From Asaia bogorensis (lineage in GTDB: Bacteria > Pseudomonadota > Alphaproteobacteria > CACIAM-22H2), in the NCBI GenBank assembly GCA_945901855.1, contig CAMDLT010000019.1, positions 1 through 64,000 of the forward strand: DNA of 64,000 nucleotides. The letters are read 5' to 3'. Position numbers and translations under genes: made by a program. Positions within the stretch are counted from its first letter, which is position 1. Every line of letters begins with the position of its first letter. Shown here piece by piece: positions 34,483 to 42,962 of this stretch. The notes beneath the pieces were generated by a model. It searched no databases, had not been told where the DNA came from, and saw only the letters and a program-made list of their open reading frames with translations.

Positions 34483-35430
34483 CTAGGGCGCCTCGATCTC
34501 CGCGCCCGTCGCGAGGTTCCACACCTTGGCGACCTCGTCGTAGCCGGCTGAAACGCCGATCGTGCCGCCGGGCACCAGCGCCACCGCCCAGACCGGGCGT
34601 TTATGGCCCAAAAATTGGCGCTGCTCGCGCCCGTCGGCCGTGCGCCACAAGCGCATCGTACGATCCCCGCCTCCCGACAGAAGCTGCTGGCCGTCTGCCG
34701 ACAGCGCGACCGACGTTACGAAACCGCGATGGCCTTCGAGCACGCGCTTTTCCGTGCGCGTCGGCAGATCCCACAATCGCACCGTGCCGTCGGTCGAGGC
34801 CGACGCGGCAAGCTTGCCGTCGCCCGCGACCGCAACGCCGTTGACGCTGTTGGTATGGCCTTCGAGCGTGCCAAGACTGCGGCCCGTCTCGACGTCCCAC
34901 AATCGCAGCGTCAAATCGTAGCTGCCGGTCAGCAGCGTGCGCCCGTCGGGCAAAAACGCCACCGCCATCACGTTGGCCGTGTGGCCCTGCAGGCTGTGCA
35001 GCATGCGGCCCGACGCCACGTCCCAGATCGCAGCACTGCGATCCCAACTGGCCGATGCCGCACGCTTGCCGTCCGCGCTGACCGCGACGGAGGCGACATT
35101 GGCCTTGTGGCCTTCGAAGCTGCGCACGAGCTTTCCCGACACGAGGTCCCACAGCTTGAGCGTGGAATCCCAGCTGCCCGATAGCGCCATGCGCGAGCCC
35201 GGCACGAACGCCACGCCGTTCACCGACGCGACATGCTCATCGAAGACTTTGAGTTCGCGCTGGCGGCTCAAATCCCACAGCCGCACGGAATAGTCCCATG
35301 ATCCCGTCAGCACCTGCGTGCCGTCGGCCGACACCGCGACCGCATTGACCATGGCACCATGGCCCGCAAGTTCGGCCCGCGCATCCGCGTTCGCGCATAG
35401 AAGAACGACAAAGACCGCCAAAACGCGCAT
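34483..35430 (-). CDS. Seven-blade WD40 repeat protein with signal peptide
   Basis: 315 residues. A signal peptide (MRVLAVFVVLLCANADARA) is followed by seven 42-residue WD40 repeats, each with a GH near its start and most ending WDL/WDV, enough for a closed propeller. It is likely periplasmic. It lies 71 bases after fdoI on the same strand and appears to be the last gene of the formate dehydrogenase operon, so a role as a scaffold or partner of that enzyme is possible; this is inference. Confidence 0.87.
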   Translation of the reverse strand: MRVLAVFVVLLCANADARAELAGHGAMVNAVAVSADGTQVLTGSWDYSVRLWDLSRQRELKVFDEHVASVNGVAFVPGSRMALSGSWDSTLKLWDLVSGKLVRSFEGHKANVASVAVSADGKRAASASWDRSAAIWDVASGRMLHSLQGHTANVMAVAFLPDGRTLLTGSYDLTLRLWDVETGRSLGTLEGHTNSVNGVAVAGDGKLAASASTDGTVRLWDLPTRTEKRVLEGHRGFVTSVALSADGQQLLSGGGDRTMRLWRTADGREQRQFLGHKRPVWAVALVPGGTIGVSAGYDEVAKVWNLATGAEIEAP

Positions 35431-35501
35431 GGCAAGCTCCAAAGAAAAAGGCCTGCGCCGATCGCTCGGCGCAGGCCCGTCAGGTCGCCGTCGCGGGCCC
35501 T

Positions 35502-36605
35502 TCAGTCGTGGCCCATCTTGTATTGCGGCACGGCCTGGCCCTTGAGCTTGGCCAGCCAAATGCCATGGTGTTCCTTGGCCCAGTTCTCGTCGACTTGGCC
35601 CGTGCCCATCGCGTCGAACGCCTGCTCCATGCCAAGCGATCCGATATAGATGTGCGCGATCACGATCGCGGTCAGCACCAGACTGACCACGGCATGGATC
35701 ACCTGCATGAGCTGCATCGACGCGACGTCGCCGAAAACGAACGGGAACATCAGCCACACGCCCGACACGCTGAGCGCCAAGCCGCCCAAAACGACGGACC
35801 AGAAAATCACTTTCTGGCCGGCATTGAACTTGTCGGCCGGCGGATGCACGCCCTTCGAGAACAGCCCGCCGCCGACCGCCATCCATTGCAGGTCGAGCTT
35901 CGACGGGATGTTGTGGCGCACCCACAGAACGAACATCGCAACGATGCCGATCATGAAGCCGAACGCCAGATAGTTGTGCAGATACTTCATCACGACCGAG
36001 AGGTCCGTAAACGTCTCGGGGCCGAGCAACGGCAGCAGCAGATAGCGCCCGTACGTGATGTTAAGACCCGAGATCGCCAGCACCACGAAGGCGCCCGCCG
36101 TCATCCAATGAACGAAGCGTTCGAACGAATTGAAGCGTTCGACCGTGCGGCCCGAGATTCCGCTGTCGATCATGATCTTGCCGCGCAGCAGATAGAACGC
36201 GATCAGCAAGCAGCACATGCCCAAGATGAGCCACGAACCCCAGACGCGAATGGGGCCCTTGACCGTGGCGCGCCAGTCGCGCCCGGCCGGCTGGATCAGC
36301 GTCGCGAGCTTCTGGTCCGGGATCGTGACCGAGCCGCGCGTGGGCGACAGCGCGCGCAGCAATTCCGTGTCGTTCGACATCAAGCCCGCTTCGGGGCGCT
36401 GGGTCGGGCTTTGGTAGGTGCCGGTCAAATTCGGCGGCACGGCCACATTGTCAAGACGGCTGACCGGCGGCGCCGACGTCGAAACCACAGGTGCCGGGGC
36501 GGCGGGCGCTGCGGGTGCCGGCGCCGGCGCTTGCGCAAAGGCGGCGCCTGCAACGAGCAAAGCGGCCCCGACGGCAAACGATCGGACGAGGTTGGAAATC
36601 TTCAT
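35502..36605 (-). CDS. fdoI: Formate dehydrogenase gamma subunit (cytochrome b)
   Basis: Membrane cytochrome b that passes electrons from FdoH to quinone. 367 residues. It has a signal-like N-terminus, a Pro/Ala-rich periplasmic stretch (about 25-50), one extra membrane span near residue 125, then the four-helix cytochrome b core with heme-ligand histidines in FERFVHWMTAG, VMKYLHNYLAF and VIAHIYIGSLGMEQAFDAM. The N-terminal extension is larger than in E. coli FdnI. The ATG has GGGGGAGAA upstream. Confidence 0.93.
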   Translation of the reverse strand: MKISNLVRSFAVGAALLVAGAAFAQAPAPAPAAPAAPAPVVSTSAPPVSRLDNVAVPPNLTGTYQSPTQRPEAGLMSNDTELLRALSPTRGSVTIPDQKLATLIQPAGRDWRATVKGPIRVWGSWLILGMCCLLIAFYLLRGKIMIDSGISGRTVERFNSFERFVHWMTAGAFVVLAISGLNITYGRYLLLPLLGPETFTDLSVVMKYLHNYLAFGFMIGIVAMFVLWVRHNIPSKLDLQWMAVGGGLFSKGVHPPADKFNAGQKVIFWSVVLGGLALSVSGVWLMFPFVFGDVASMQLMQVIHAVVSLVLTAIVIAHIYIGSLGMEQAFDAMGTGQVDENWAKEHHGIWLAKLKGQAVPQYKMGHD

Positions 36606-36627
36606 GGTGCTTCTCCCCCGGACGCTG

Positions 36628-36837
36628 CTAGTAGCGCTGGCCGGAATTGGCGCGATTTTCGAGCGTGTCGCGGACATTTTGCGGCACGGGCTGGGCGGTA
36701 TTGACGGCACGGCCCAGATAGCTGCCCTGGGCCCCTTCGCGAATGCCGGGATCGCGTGCGCTGAAGGCGGCCGCAACAATCAGCAGCACGGCAAATACGA
36801 CCCACATGGTCGTGCGTTGTCCGGAAGTCATGGTCAT
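36628..36837 (-). CDS. Small formate dehydrogenase-linked membrane protein
   Basis: 69 residues with one membrane span (TTMWVVFAVLLIVAAAF) and a polar C-terminus ending in VRDTLENRANSGQRY. AAGGA five bases before the ATG supports the start. It lies between fdoH and fdoI on the same strand with short spacings. It may help anchor or assemble the complex; I do not recognise a family. Confidence 0.65.
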   Translation of the reverse strand: MTMTSGQRTTMWVVFAVLLIVAAAFSARDPGIREGAQGSYLGRAVNTAQPVPQNVRDTLENRANSGQRY

Positions 36838-36901
36838 GCTGTTCCTTGCAAGAAAAGCTCCCGCGCGCCGCGTGGTGCGGCGCGCGGGCATTCAGCTTCG
36901 A

Positions 36902-37498
36902 TCAGGTACGCGACGCTTCGCCGTAGGCCGTGGCCCAACCCCAGGCGCCCGACCCGTAGCCGCGCGTGGCCACGCGTTCGCGGTAGATGCCCGCGATCAC
37001 GTCGCCGTCGCCCGCCAGAAGCGCTTTGGTCGAGCACATTTCCGCGCACAACGGCAGCTTGCCTTCGGCCAGACGATTGCGTCCGTATTTGGCGAAGCTG
37101 GCTTCCGTGTTGGAAGGTTCCGGACCGGCGGCGCAGAAGGTGCACTTGTCCATCTTGCCGCGCGTGCCGAAATTGCCGGCCTGCGGATACTGGGGCGCGC
37201 CGAACGGGCACGCGTAGAAGCAGTAGCCGCAGCCGATGCACAGATCCTTCGAGTGCAGCACCACGCCTTCCGCGGTCTTGTAGAAGCAGTCGACCGGGCA
37301 GACGGCCATGCACGGCGCGTCCGTGCAGTGCATGCAGGCCATCGAGATCGAGCGCTCGCCGGGCTTGCCGTCGTTGAGGGTCACGACGCGGCGGCGGTTG
37401 ATCCCCCACGGCACTTCGTGTTCGTTCTTGCAGGCGGTGACGCAGGCGTTGCATTCGATGCAACGTTCGGCGTCGAGCAGAAATTTCATGCGGGCCAT
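36902..37498 (-). CDS. fdoH: Formate dehydrogenase iron-sulfur (beta) subunit
   Basis: Electron-transfer subunit with four [4Fe-4S] clusters. 198 residues. Cysteine groups are CIECNACVTACK, CMHCTDAPCMAVCP, CIGCGYCFYACP and the split set CTFC ... CAEMC. It is shorter than E. coli FdoH and lacks the C-terminal membrane helix, resembling the FDH3-type beta subunit. GGGAG precedes the ATG. It lies 18 bases after fdoG. Confidence 0.94.
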   Translation of the reverse strand: MARMKFLLDAERCIECNACVTACKNEHEVPWGINRRRVVTLNDGKPGERSISMACMHCTDAPCMAVCPVDCFYKTAEGVVLHSKDLCIGCGYCFYACPFGAPQYPQAGNFGTRGKMDKCTFCAAGPEPSNTEASFAKYGRNRLAEGKLPLCAEMCSTKALLAGDGDVIAGIYRERVATRGYGSGAWGWATAYGEASRT

Positions 37499-37516
37499 GT
37501 CGTTCGCTCCCTAGCC

Positions 37517-40453
37517 TTAGGCCTTCTCGATGCGGCACAAGGTGGTTTTGGTTTCTTGCATCTGGGTGACGGGGTCGTAGCCGTAGGTCGTGATGGTGTT
37601 CACGGCCTCGCCCAGCACGATGGGGTCGGTCCCTTGCGGGTAGGACGAACGCATGTCCTTGCCCATCCAGTGGCCCGCGAAGTGGAACGGCATCCAGGCA
37701 ACGCCGCGGCCCACGCGCTCGGTGACGAGCGCCTTGACCTTGATGCGGGCGTTGTTTTCGGGGCCGAACACCCACACATCGTCGTTGTTTTTGGCGCCGA
37801 TGCGGCGTGCGTCCGTGGGATGGATTTCCACGAACATCTGCTGCTGCAACTCTGCCAGCCACTTGTTCGAGCGCGTCTCGTCCCCGCCGCCTTCGTACTC
37901 GACCAGTCGGCCGGACGTGAGCACCGTCGGGAACTGCTTGGAGACGTCGCGGTCCTGGATGGTCTTGAACAGCGTCGGCAAGCGATGCAGCACGCGGTCG
38001 GTGTAGGTCGGATACTTGCGCACCATTTCGCGGTCCGCCGAATAGAGCGGCTCGCGATGCGTCGGCACCGGATCGGGGAAGTTCCACACGTTGGCGCGCG
38101 CGCGCGCGTTGCCCTTGGGGTCGCACCCGCGGGCGATCGCGACGCGCATGATGCCGCCGGACGTGTCGAAGTTCCAGGCAACGTTGTCGGCGTTGCCGCC
38201 AAACACCATCGTGCCGATCTCGACGATCTCGGCGCGTTCGGCGTCGGTGAGGTCGCCTTCCCAACCCAGACGCTTCAGCATGCCGTAGCTGAACGCGGGA
38301 TAGCCGTCCTTGATTTCCGACCCCTTCGAATAGAGGCCGTCGGCCAGCAGGCTCACGCCCTCGCGCTCGGCGCCGAACAGCACGCGGAAGTTACCGCCGC
38401 CTTCGGCCACCGGCACCGACTGGTCGTACAGGATGTGCGTGCCCGTGTGGCGATGCTCGGGCTTGCCCCAGCACGGCCAGGGCAGACCGTAGAATTCGCC
38501 CTTCTTGATTTCGGCCATGCCGTCCTTGGCCGGCACGTCTTTGAGGGCCTTGAGGTTGACGCGGTCGAACACGTCCTGGTTGACCATGTGCGCCTTGAGG
38601 CGCTCGGGGCTCTGTCCCGAATAGCCGGCCGTGAAGCAGGTGCGGTTGATCTCGCGCAGGATGCTCTCGGCTTCGGGCTTGTTGCCCTCGACCTTGATGT
38701 TTTTGAACATCTCGTCCGCGTAGCCGAACTTCTTGGCCAGCAGATACATGATCTCGTAGTCGTTCTTCGATTCGAAGATCGGCTCGACGATCTTGCTGCC
38801 CCACTGCAACGAGCGGTTGGAAGCCGTGCGGCTGCCGTCCATCTCGAGCGAGGTGCAGGCCGGCAGCAGATAGACGCCGTCCTTGCGCTCGGCCGCCATG
38901 ACCGGGATCTGCACGGGATGCGGATCGATCACGACGAGCGTGTCGACCTTCTCCATCGCCTTTTTGCCGTCGGGGCCGCGCGTCTGGGTGTTGGCGCCGT
39001 GGCCCCAGAACACCATCGCCTTGATGTTGTCGGGCTGGCCCGTGAGGTTCGCCTTGGCTTCGAGCGCAAGATCGTGCCAGCGCGATTGCGGCGTGCCAGG
39101 CATTTCCATGAGCGCTTTCGAGCGGAACCGCCCGAGCATGTACTCGTACGAAACGCCCCAGCCGCGCGCGAAGTGGCGCCACGCCTGTTCGGTCAAGCCG
39201 TAGTAGTTGGGCAAGTTCAGCACGTCGAGGCCGAGATCCGTCGCGCCCTGGACGTTGCAGTGGCCGCGGAAAATGTTGGTGCCGCCGCCCGACACGCCGA
39301 TCGTGCCGTAGTTCATGTTCAAGATGCAGTAGGCGCGCACGTTGGCGGAACCCACCGTGTGCTGCGTGCCGCCCATGCACCAGATGACCGTGAAGGGACG
39401 GTTGTTCCACAGCGTCTGCGCCACGCGACGCAGCTGCGCGCCGGGCACGCCCGTGATGCGCTCGACTTCGGCCGGATCGTACTTGGCAACTTCTTTCTTG
39501 ACGTCGGCCCAGCCGTAGACGCGGCGCTTGACGAACTCTTCGTCCGTCCAGCCGTTTTCGAACGCGTGCCACAGAATGCCCCAGATCAGCGGGATGTCCG
39601 TGCCGGGGCGCAGGCGCACATGTTCGGTGGAGTGCGCGGCCGTGCGCGTGAAGCGCGGGTCGCACACGATGAACGGCGCCTGGTTGTTTTCCTTGCCGCG
39701 CAGCACGTGCAGCAGCGACACCGGATGCGCTTCGGCCGGATTGCCGCCGATCAGGAAGATCGAGCGCGAGTTCTGGATGTCGTTGTAGCTGTTGGTCTGC
39801 GCGCCGTAGCCCCAGGACTGCGCCACGCCCGCCACGGTCGTCGAGTGGCAAATGCGCGCCTGGTGGTCGATATTGTTGGTGCCCCAGAACGCCGCGAACT
39901 TGCGGTTGAGATAGGCGGCTTCGTTGGTGAACTTGGCGGAACCCAGCCAGTAGACCGAGTCAGGCCCCGCCTCCTGGCGGATTTTGAGCAAACGGTCGCC
40001 CACTTCGTTGACCGCCTGGTCCCACGTCATGCGCTGCCATTTGCCGGCGACGAGCTTCATCGGGTACTTCAAACGACGGTCGCCGTGCACCAGTTCGCGC
40101 AAAGCAGCGCCCTTGGCGCAGTGCGCGCCCAGGTTGATCGGCGATTCGAACGTCGGCTCCTGGCCGGTCCAAACGCCGTTCTGCACTTCGGCCGTTACCG
40201 TGCAGCCGACCGAGCAGTGCGTGCACATATTCTTGACGAGCTTGGTCGCGACGCCGGGCTTGGGCGCGCCTGCAGCCGCACCGGCAGCTTCGACAGTCTT
40301 GAGCTTGAGCGACGCGGCTGCGGCGATGCCGCCCGCCACGAGACCCGAACGGCGCATGAATGCGCGACGATCCATCGCCCCGCCAGCGGCCCCCGCAAGG
40401 GCTGCGGTCAGACGCGCACCGACGGCTTTGCCGGAAGATTTTTTGGTCAGCAT
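37517..40453 (-). CDS. fdoG: Formate dehydrogenase catalytic (alpha) subunit, cysteine form
   Basis: Molybdenum/tungsten bis-MGD enzyme oxidising formate to CO2 in the periplasm. 978 residues. The Tat signal includes DRRAFMRRSG. The [4Fe-4S] site is CTHCSVGC (Cys77, Cys80, Cys84) plus HCAKGA. The metal ligand in QARICHSTTVAG is Cys202, where some relatives have selenocysteine. A strong AAGGAGG precedes the start; an internal Met27 just before the Tat motif is an alternative. The rest is complete without in-frame stops. Confidence 0.96.
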   Translation of the reverse strand: MLTKKSSGKAVGARLTAALAGAAGGAMDRRAFMRRSGLVAGGIAAAASLKLKTVEAAGAAAGAPKPGVATKLVKNMCTHCSVGCTVTAEVQNGVWTGQEPTFESPINLGAHCAKGAALRELVHGDRRLKYPMKLVAGKWQRMTWDQAVNEVGDRLLKIRQEAGPDSVYWLGSAKFTNEAAYLNRKFAAFWGTNNIDHQARICHSTTVAGVAQSWGYGAQTNSYNDIQNSRSIFLIGGNPAEAHPVSLLHVLRGKENNQAPFIVCDPRFTRTAAHSTEHVRLRPGTDIPLIWGILWHAFENGWTDEEFVKRRVYGWADVKKEVAKYDPAEVERITGVPGAQLRRVAQTLWNNRPFTVIWCMGGTQHTVGSANVRAYCILNMNYGTIGVSGGGTNIFRGHCNVQGATDLGLDVLNLPNYYGLTEQAWRHFARGWGVSYEYMLGRFRSKALMEMPGTPQSRWHDLALEAKANLTGQPDNIKAMVFWGHGANTQTRGPDGKKAMEKVDTLVVIDPHPVQIPVMAAERKDGVYLLPACTSLEMDGSRTASNRSLQWGSKIVEPIFESKNDYEIMYLLAKKFGYADEMFKNIKVEGNKPEAESILREINRTCFTAGYSGQSPERLKAHMVNQDVFDRVNLKALKDVPAKDGMAEIKKGEFYGLPWPCWGKPEHRHTGTHILYDQSVPVAEGGGNFRVLFGAEREGVSLLADGLYSKGSEIKDGYPAFSYGMLKRLGWEGDLTDAERAEIVEIGTMVFGGNADNVAWNFDTSGGIMRVAIARGCDPKGNARARANVWNFPDPVPTHREPLYSADREMVRKYPTYTDRVLHRLPTLFKTIQDRDVSKQFPTVLTSGRLVEYEGGGDETRSNKWLAELQQQMFVEIHPTDARRIGAKNNDDVWVFGPENNARIKVKALVTERVGRGVAWMPFHFAGHWMGKDMRSSYPQGTDPIVLGEAVNTITTYGYDPVTQMQETKTTLCRIEKA

Positions 40454-40466
40454 CGAAACGGCCTCC

Positions 40467-40661
40467 TTACTTCGCGAGCGCGTAATAGGTTTTTACGTGC
40501 GCGGTTTCCGAATAGCCGGGATTGATCTCCGGCGATGCTTCGGCCGCGACGGCAGGCGCCGGGGCACCAAGCGTGCCCGCCCCTGCCGCAACGGCGCCAA
40601 GGCCCGCTGCCTTGAAGAATTGGCGGCGGCTCGCCGCCTTCTTGTCCTGATCTTGGCTCAT
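40467..40661 (-). CDS. Formate dehydrogenase-region small Tat-signal protein
   Basis: 64 residues, most of it a Tat signal (SRRQFFKAAGLGAVAAGAG) followed by a short mature part ending in YSETAHVKTYYALAK. This matches the small 'formate dehydrogenase region TAT target' family seen beside fdoG in many proteobacteria. Its role is unknown. It lies between the TorD-type fusion gene and fdoG, all co-directional. Confidence 0.88.
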   Translation of the reverse strand: MSQDQDKKAASRRQFFKAAGLGAVAAGAGTLGAPAPAVAAEASPEINPGYSETAHVKTYYALAK

Positions 40662-40679
40662 GATGTGCCTGCCCTTCCG

Positions 40680-41570
40680 TTAATTCGCGTGTTCGGGTGT
40701 TTCGGCCATCGCAAAGGCCGTTTGTTCGATCTCGACGAAGATGCGGCCGATTTGGCCCACCGGCATGTACAGCCGCGCCGACTTGGCAGCCGCCAAATCG
40801 GCAAAAAACTTTTCCGCCCACGGCGCGATGTGCGCGGCAAAAAACCGGCGCTGATCGTCGAGCGAAGCCGGTTCGCCAAACGCGCCGACGATGAGCCCGG
40901 CCATCGTTTCGCACAACGATGCGATATGGTCCTCGGGCTCGGGCCGGTCGGCCGCGCGCGCGATGCCAAAGCCGGCCATGGCGCCGCGAATGTTGGCGAG
41001 CGGCTTTTCGTGCAAAAAGCCCGTCATGTAATAGGACGCATAAGGCAGCAGTTCGCCCTGCGCCAAACCGACAAACAGCGCGTGATATTCTTCGCGCACT
41101 TGTTCGACGTCGCTTTTGCGCGCGATCGTGGCCAGTGCCGCGACATGTCCGCCAAGCTCGCTTGCCCCGCCTTCGCTCGAATCGCCTTCGCTTGACCCGC
41201 CTTCGAGGGCGCCAAGGCGCGCCAGCAAATCGGCGCTTGGCGCGTCGGCCAGCAATTCGCCCAGCAGCGCGTACCATTGGGCGCGCAAAATTTCGTCTTC
41301 GTCGATCTGCGGGGATTCGTCGCGCACGGCCGTTGCGACGGCATCGGCTGCCGGATAGACGTCGGCGCGCAATTCGGTACGCGACACGCCAGTCGCCTGC
41401 TCGACCGCCAGCACCGCTTCGGCCGGCACGCGCTTGGCCACCTTCACCCAGTGCCAGACATGCCCTTGCGATTTGCCGATCGCGCGCGCCAACGCCGATT
41501 GCCCGCCCGCAAGCGCGATCGCGCGCTCGAGCGCTGCAAGGCTGCGTTGAACGGAAACGGCTTCGCTCAT
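40680..41570 (-). CDS. Fusion of HTH DNA-binding domain and TorD-type chaperone
   Basis: 296 residues. Residues about 8-65 form a Cro/YdaS-like helix-turn-helix (AGGQSALARAIGKSQGHVWHW, VPAEAVLAVEQATG, RTELRADVYP). Residues about 85-290 form an all-helical TorD/DmsD/NarJ-type chaperone (YHALFVGLAQGELLPYASYY, DHIASLCETMAGL, FFADLAAAKSARLY). The chaperone part would bind the Tat leader of FdoG until the Mo cofactor is inserted. The HTH suggests it also regulates transcription. The start at 41570 lies next to a GGGTATACCC palindrome. The frame is continuous, so this is a real fusion. It opens the FDH operon. Confidence 0.85.
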   Translation of the reverse strand: MSEAVSVQRSLAALERAIALAGGQSALARAIGKSQGHVWHWVKVAKRVPAEAVLAVEQATGVSRTELRADVYPAADAVATAVRDESPQIDEDEILRAQWYALLGELLADAPSADLLARLGALEGGSSEGDSSEGGASELGGHVAALATIARKSDVEQVREEYHALFVGLAQGELLPYASYYMTGFLHEKPLANIRGAMAGFGIARAADRPEPEDHIASLCETMAGLIVGAFGEPASLDDQRRFFAAHIAPWAEKFFADLAAAKSARLYMPVGQIGRIFVEIEQTAFAMAETPEHAN

Positions 41571-41571
41571 C

Positions 41572-41581
41572 GGGTATACCC
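41572..41581. promoter_or_regulatory. Perfect palindrome at the HTH-TorD start
   Basis: GGGTATACCC ends one base before the ATG of the HTH-TorD gene, over the ribosome-binding position. A protein bound here would block translation or transcription of the FDH operon. The HTH domain of the gene itself is the natural candidate; this is inference from position. Confidence 0.45.
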
Positions 41582-41730
41582 CACAAAGCGGTTGGTCGTT
41601 GCTGGCGGCTTGGCGTTGGAATTCATCGAACGGACGCGGTTTCTTCTTTTGCTTTGGTCGCTTCGAACTGCTTTGCAAACCTCGGAAAACCCTTGTTTGT
41701 TTTGTAGTTTCCGCGTTTTGCTAGGCGAAG

Positions 41731-41759
41731 TCATGCGACAGCGCAAAGCCTCTTGTCAA
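41731..41759 (-). promoter_or_regulatory. Candidate promoter for the FDH operon
   Basis: On the minus strand TTGACA (41754-41759) is a perfect -35. Seventeen bases on, GCATGA (41731-41736) is a poor -10. It lies about 160 bases upstream of the HTH-TorD start in a 299-base gene-free stretch (41571-41869). That stretch also holds CGGAAA/TTTCCG as an inverted repeat; I see nothing else in it. Confidence 0.3.
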
Positions 41760-41869
41760 GACGCCGCAGCGTCGATTTGCAGTGTGTGCGGCGCAGCATA
41801 CAAACGTCTTTGTAGAGCAGCCAAATACCGTTGCTTTGGCCGCTCGATGCTGCAGCGCAGCAAAAACGT

Positions 41870-42409
41870 TCAAGCCGTCGCTGGCGGATCTTTTGGCTTC
41901 GAATCGGACGACGCGCCCGATTCCTTGGCTGCAGCCTCGGCTTTGGCCGCTTCGGCGCGCTCGATTTCTTCGACCGCTTCGACCATGCCCGACCCAACGC
42001 GATAAATCGTATTCAGCAGTCCGTTGGGGAAGGTCGGCACGGCATTGAAATCGATCGAGTGGCATTCGGAAATGTCGATCGTTGCGAAATGCGGATCGAG
42101 CGTCCAAAGCTTGCGCAACGCTTGCTTGCGCGCGTCGTCGGCGACGTCGCTGCGCATAAAGAGCGAAAAATCGGAATCTTTGGTGAGGGTTTCGAGCGGC
42201 GGCAGTTCGGTCTTTTCCGGCGCCGCTTTTTCGTCCGGCGCGTCGGCATCGGGCGTTTGCGCGTCCAATAGCTGCGCGTCGCGCGGTGCCAGCGTCGGTT
42301 CCGGTGCGGCCACGGGGACAGGCGTCGGCTCGGGTGCGCGCGCTTCGGCCTTCAACCGCGACCAGCGCCCGGCAAACCCTTCGCGCGCTTGCGGTTCAAC
42401 CGGGGCCAT
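41870..42409 (-). CDS. DUF3306 protein of formate dehydrogenase clusters
   Basis: 179 residues. The conserved DUF3306 core is SDFSLFMRSDVADDARKQALRK, LWTLDPHF and IDFNAVP; the ends are Pro/Ala/Glu-rich. The family is found with DUF3305 and 4Fe-4S proteins beside formate dehydrogenase genes and may help assemble the enzyme; no activity is known. The ATG overlaps the DUF3305 stop by 14 bases. Confidence 0.85.
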   Translation of the reverse strand: MAPVEPQAREGFAGRWSRLKAEARAPEPTPVPVAAPEPTLAPRDAQLLDAQTPDADAPDEKAAPEKTELPPLETLTKDSDFSLFMRSDVADDARKQALRKLWTLDPHFATIDISECHSIDFNAVPTFPNGLLNTIYRVGSGMVEAVEEIERAEAAKAEAAAKESGASSDSKPKDPPATA

Positions 42410-42962
42410 TGTTTTCCTTCTGCGCGAAGGAGGCGCCGTATTCGTTGCCTTCCGCGCCCTTGGCAAAACCCTTGTTGGGATCGATGCGCGTGCGTTTGCG
42501 CTTTTTGAACGTCTCTTCGACATGGTACGCGCGCACATAGTCGCAGAGCCATTCCACAACCGCATCGGGCATCTGCACTTTTTCGACGACATGCTCGCCA
42601 TCGACCGAAAATGCCTCGGCCTCGCCGGGGCTCGCGGTCACGTGGCGCACGACAATGCCGGGCTCCGGCAAGGCGGGGTCGCGGCGCAGCACGACATAGA
42701 TTGCGGGCGACGGCTCGGCCAAATTCATGCGGTAGGTAACGGTTTCGGCGACGAACAGCGCCACTTCAAATTCGCCCACATACCAGATCGTCGCCTCGCC
42801 TTCGCGGCGCACCTGCGTCCACGGGGCGAGCGGCACGCCGCCAAGCACGACCGAGTGCGGCCGCCATTGCGCCTCGCCCCATGCGGTCTTGGGCGCCGAC
42901 TGCGCGACCAACACGCCCAGCGTCAGGCGCGAATCTTTGGCGGGCGGGGTTTCGTTGCTCAT
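42396..42962 (-). CDS. DUF3305 protein of formate dehydrogenase clusters
   Basis: 188 residues. Typical features are LTLGVLVAQSAPKTAWGEAQWRP-like opening residues (in part), EVALFVAETVTYRMNL and YVVLRRDP. The C-terminal helix is very basic (ETFKKRKRTRIDPNKGF). It starts four bases inside mobA (overlap 42959-42962). Its function is unknown; its partner DUF3306 follows directly. Confidence 0.86.
   Translation of the reverse strand: MSNETPPAKDSRLTLGVLVAQSAPKTAWGEAQWRPHSVVLGGVPLAPWTQVRREGEATIWYVGEFEVALFVAETVTYRMNLAEPSPAIYVVLRRDPALPEPGIVVRHVTASPGEAEAFSVDGEHVVEKVQMPDAVVEWLCDYVRAYHVEETFKKRKRTRIDPNKGFAKGAEGNEYGASFAQKENNGPG

Noticed and set aside
39840-39860. Possible selenocysteine codon in fdoG
   Set aside because: The codon at residue 202 is TGC (cysteine), not TGA; no SECIS element is needed.
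36743-40525. A roughly 1260-codon plus-strand frame opposite fdoG/fdoH
   Set aside because: Shadow frame with biased composition; FdoG and FdoH motifs on the minus strand are complete.
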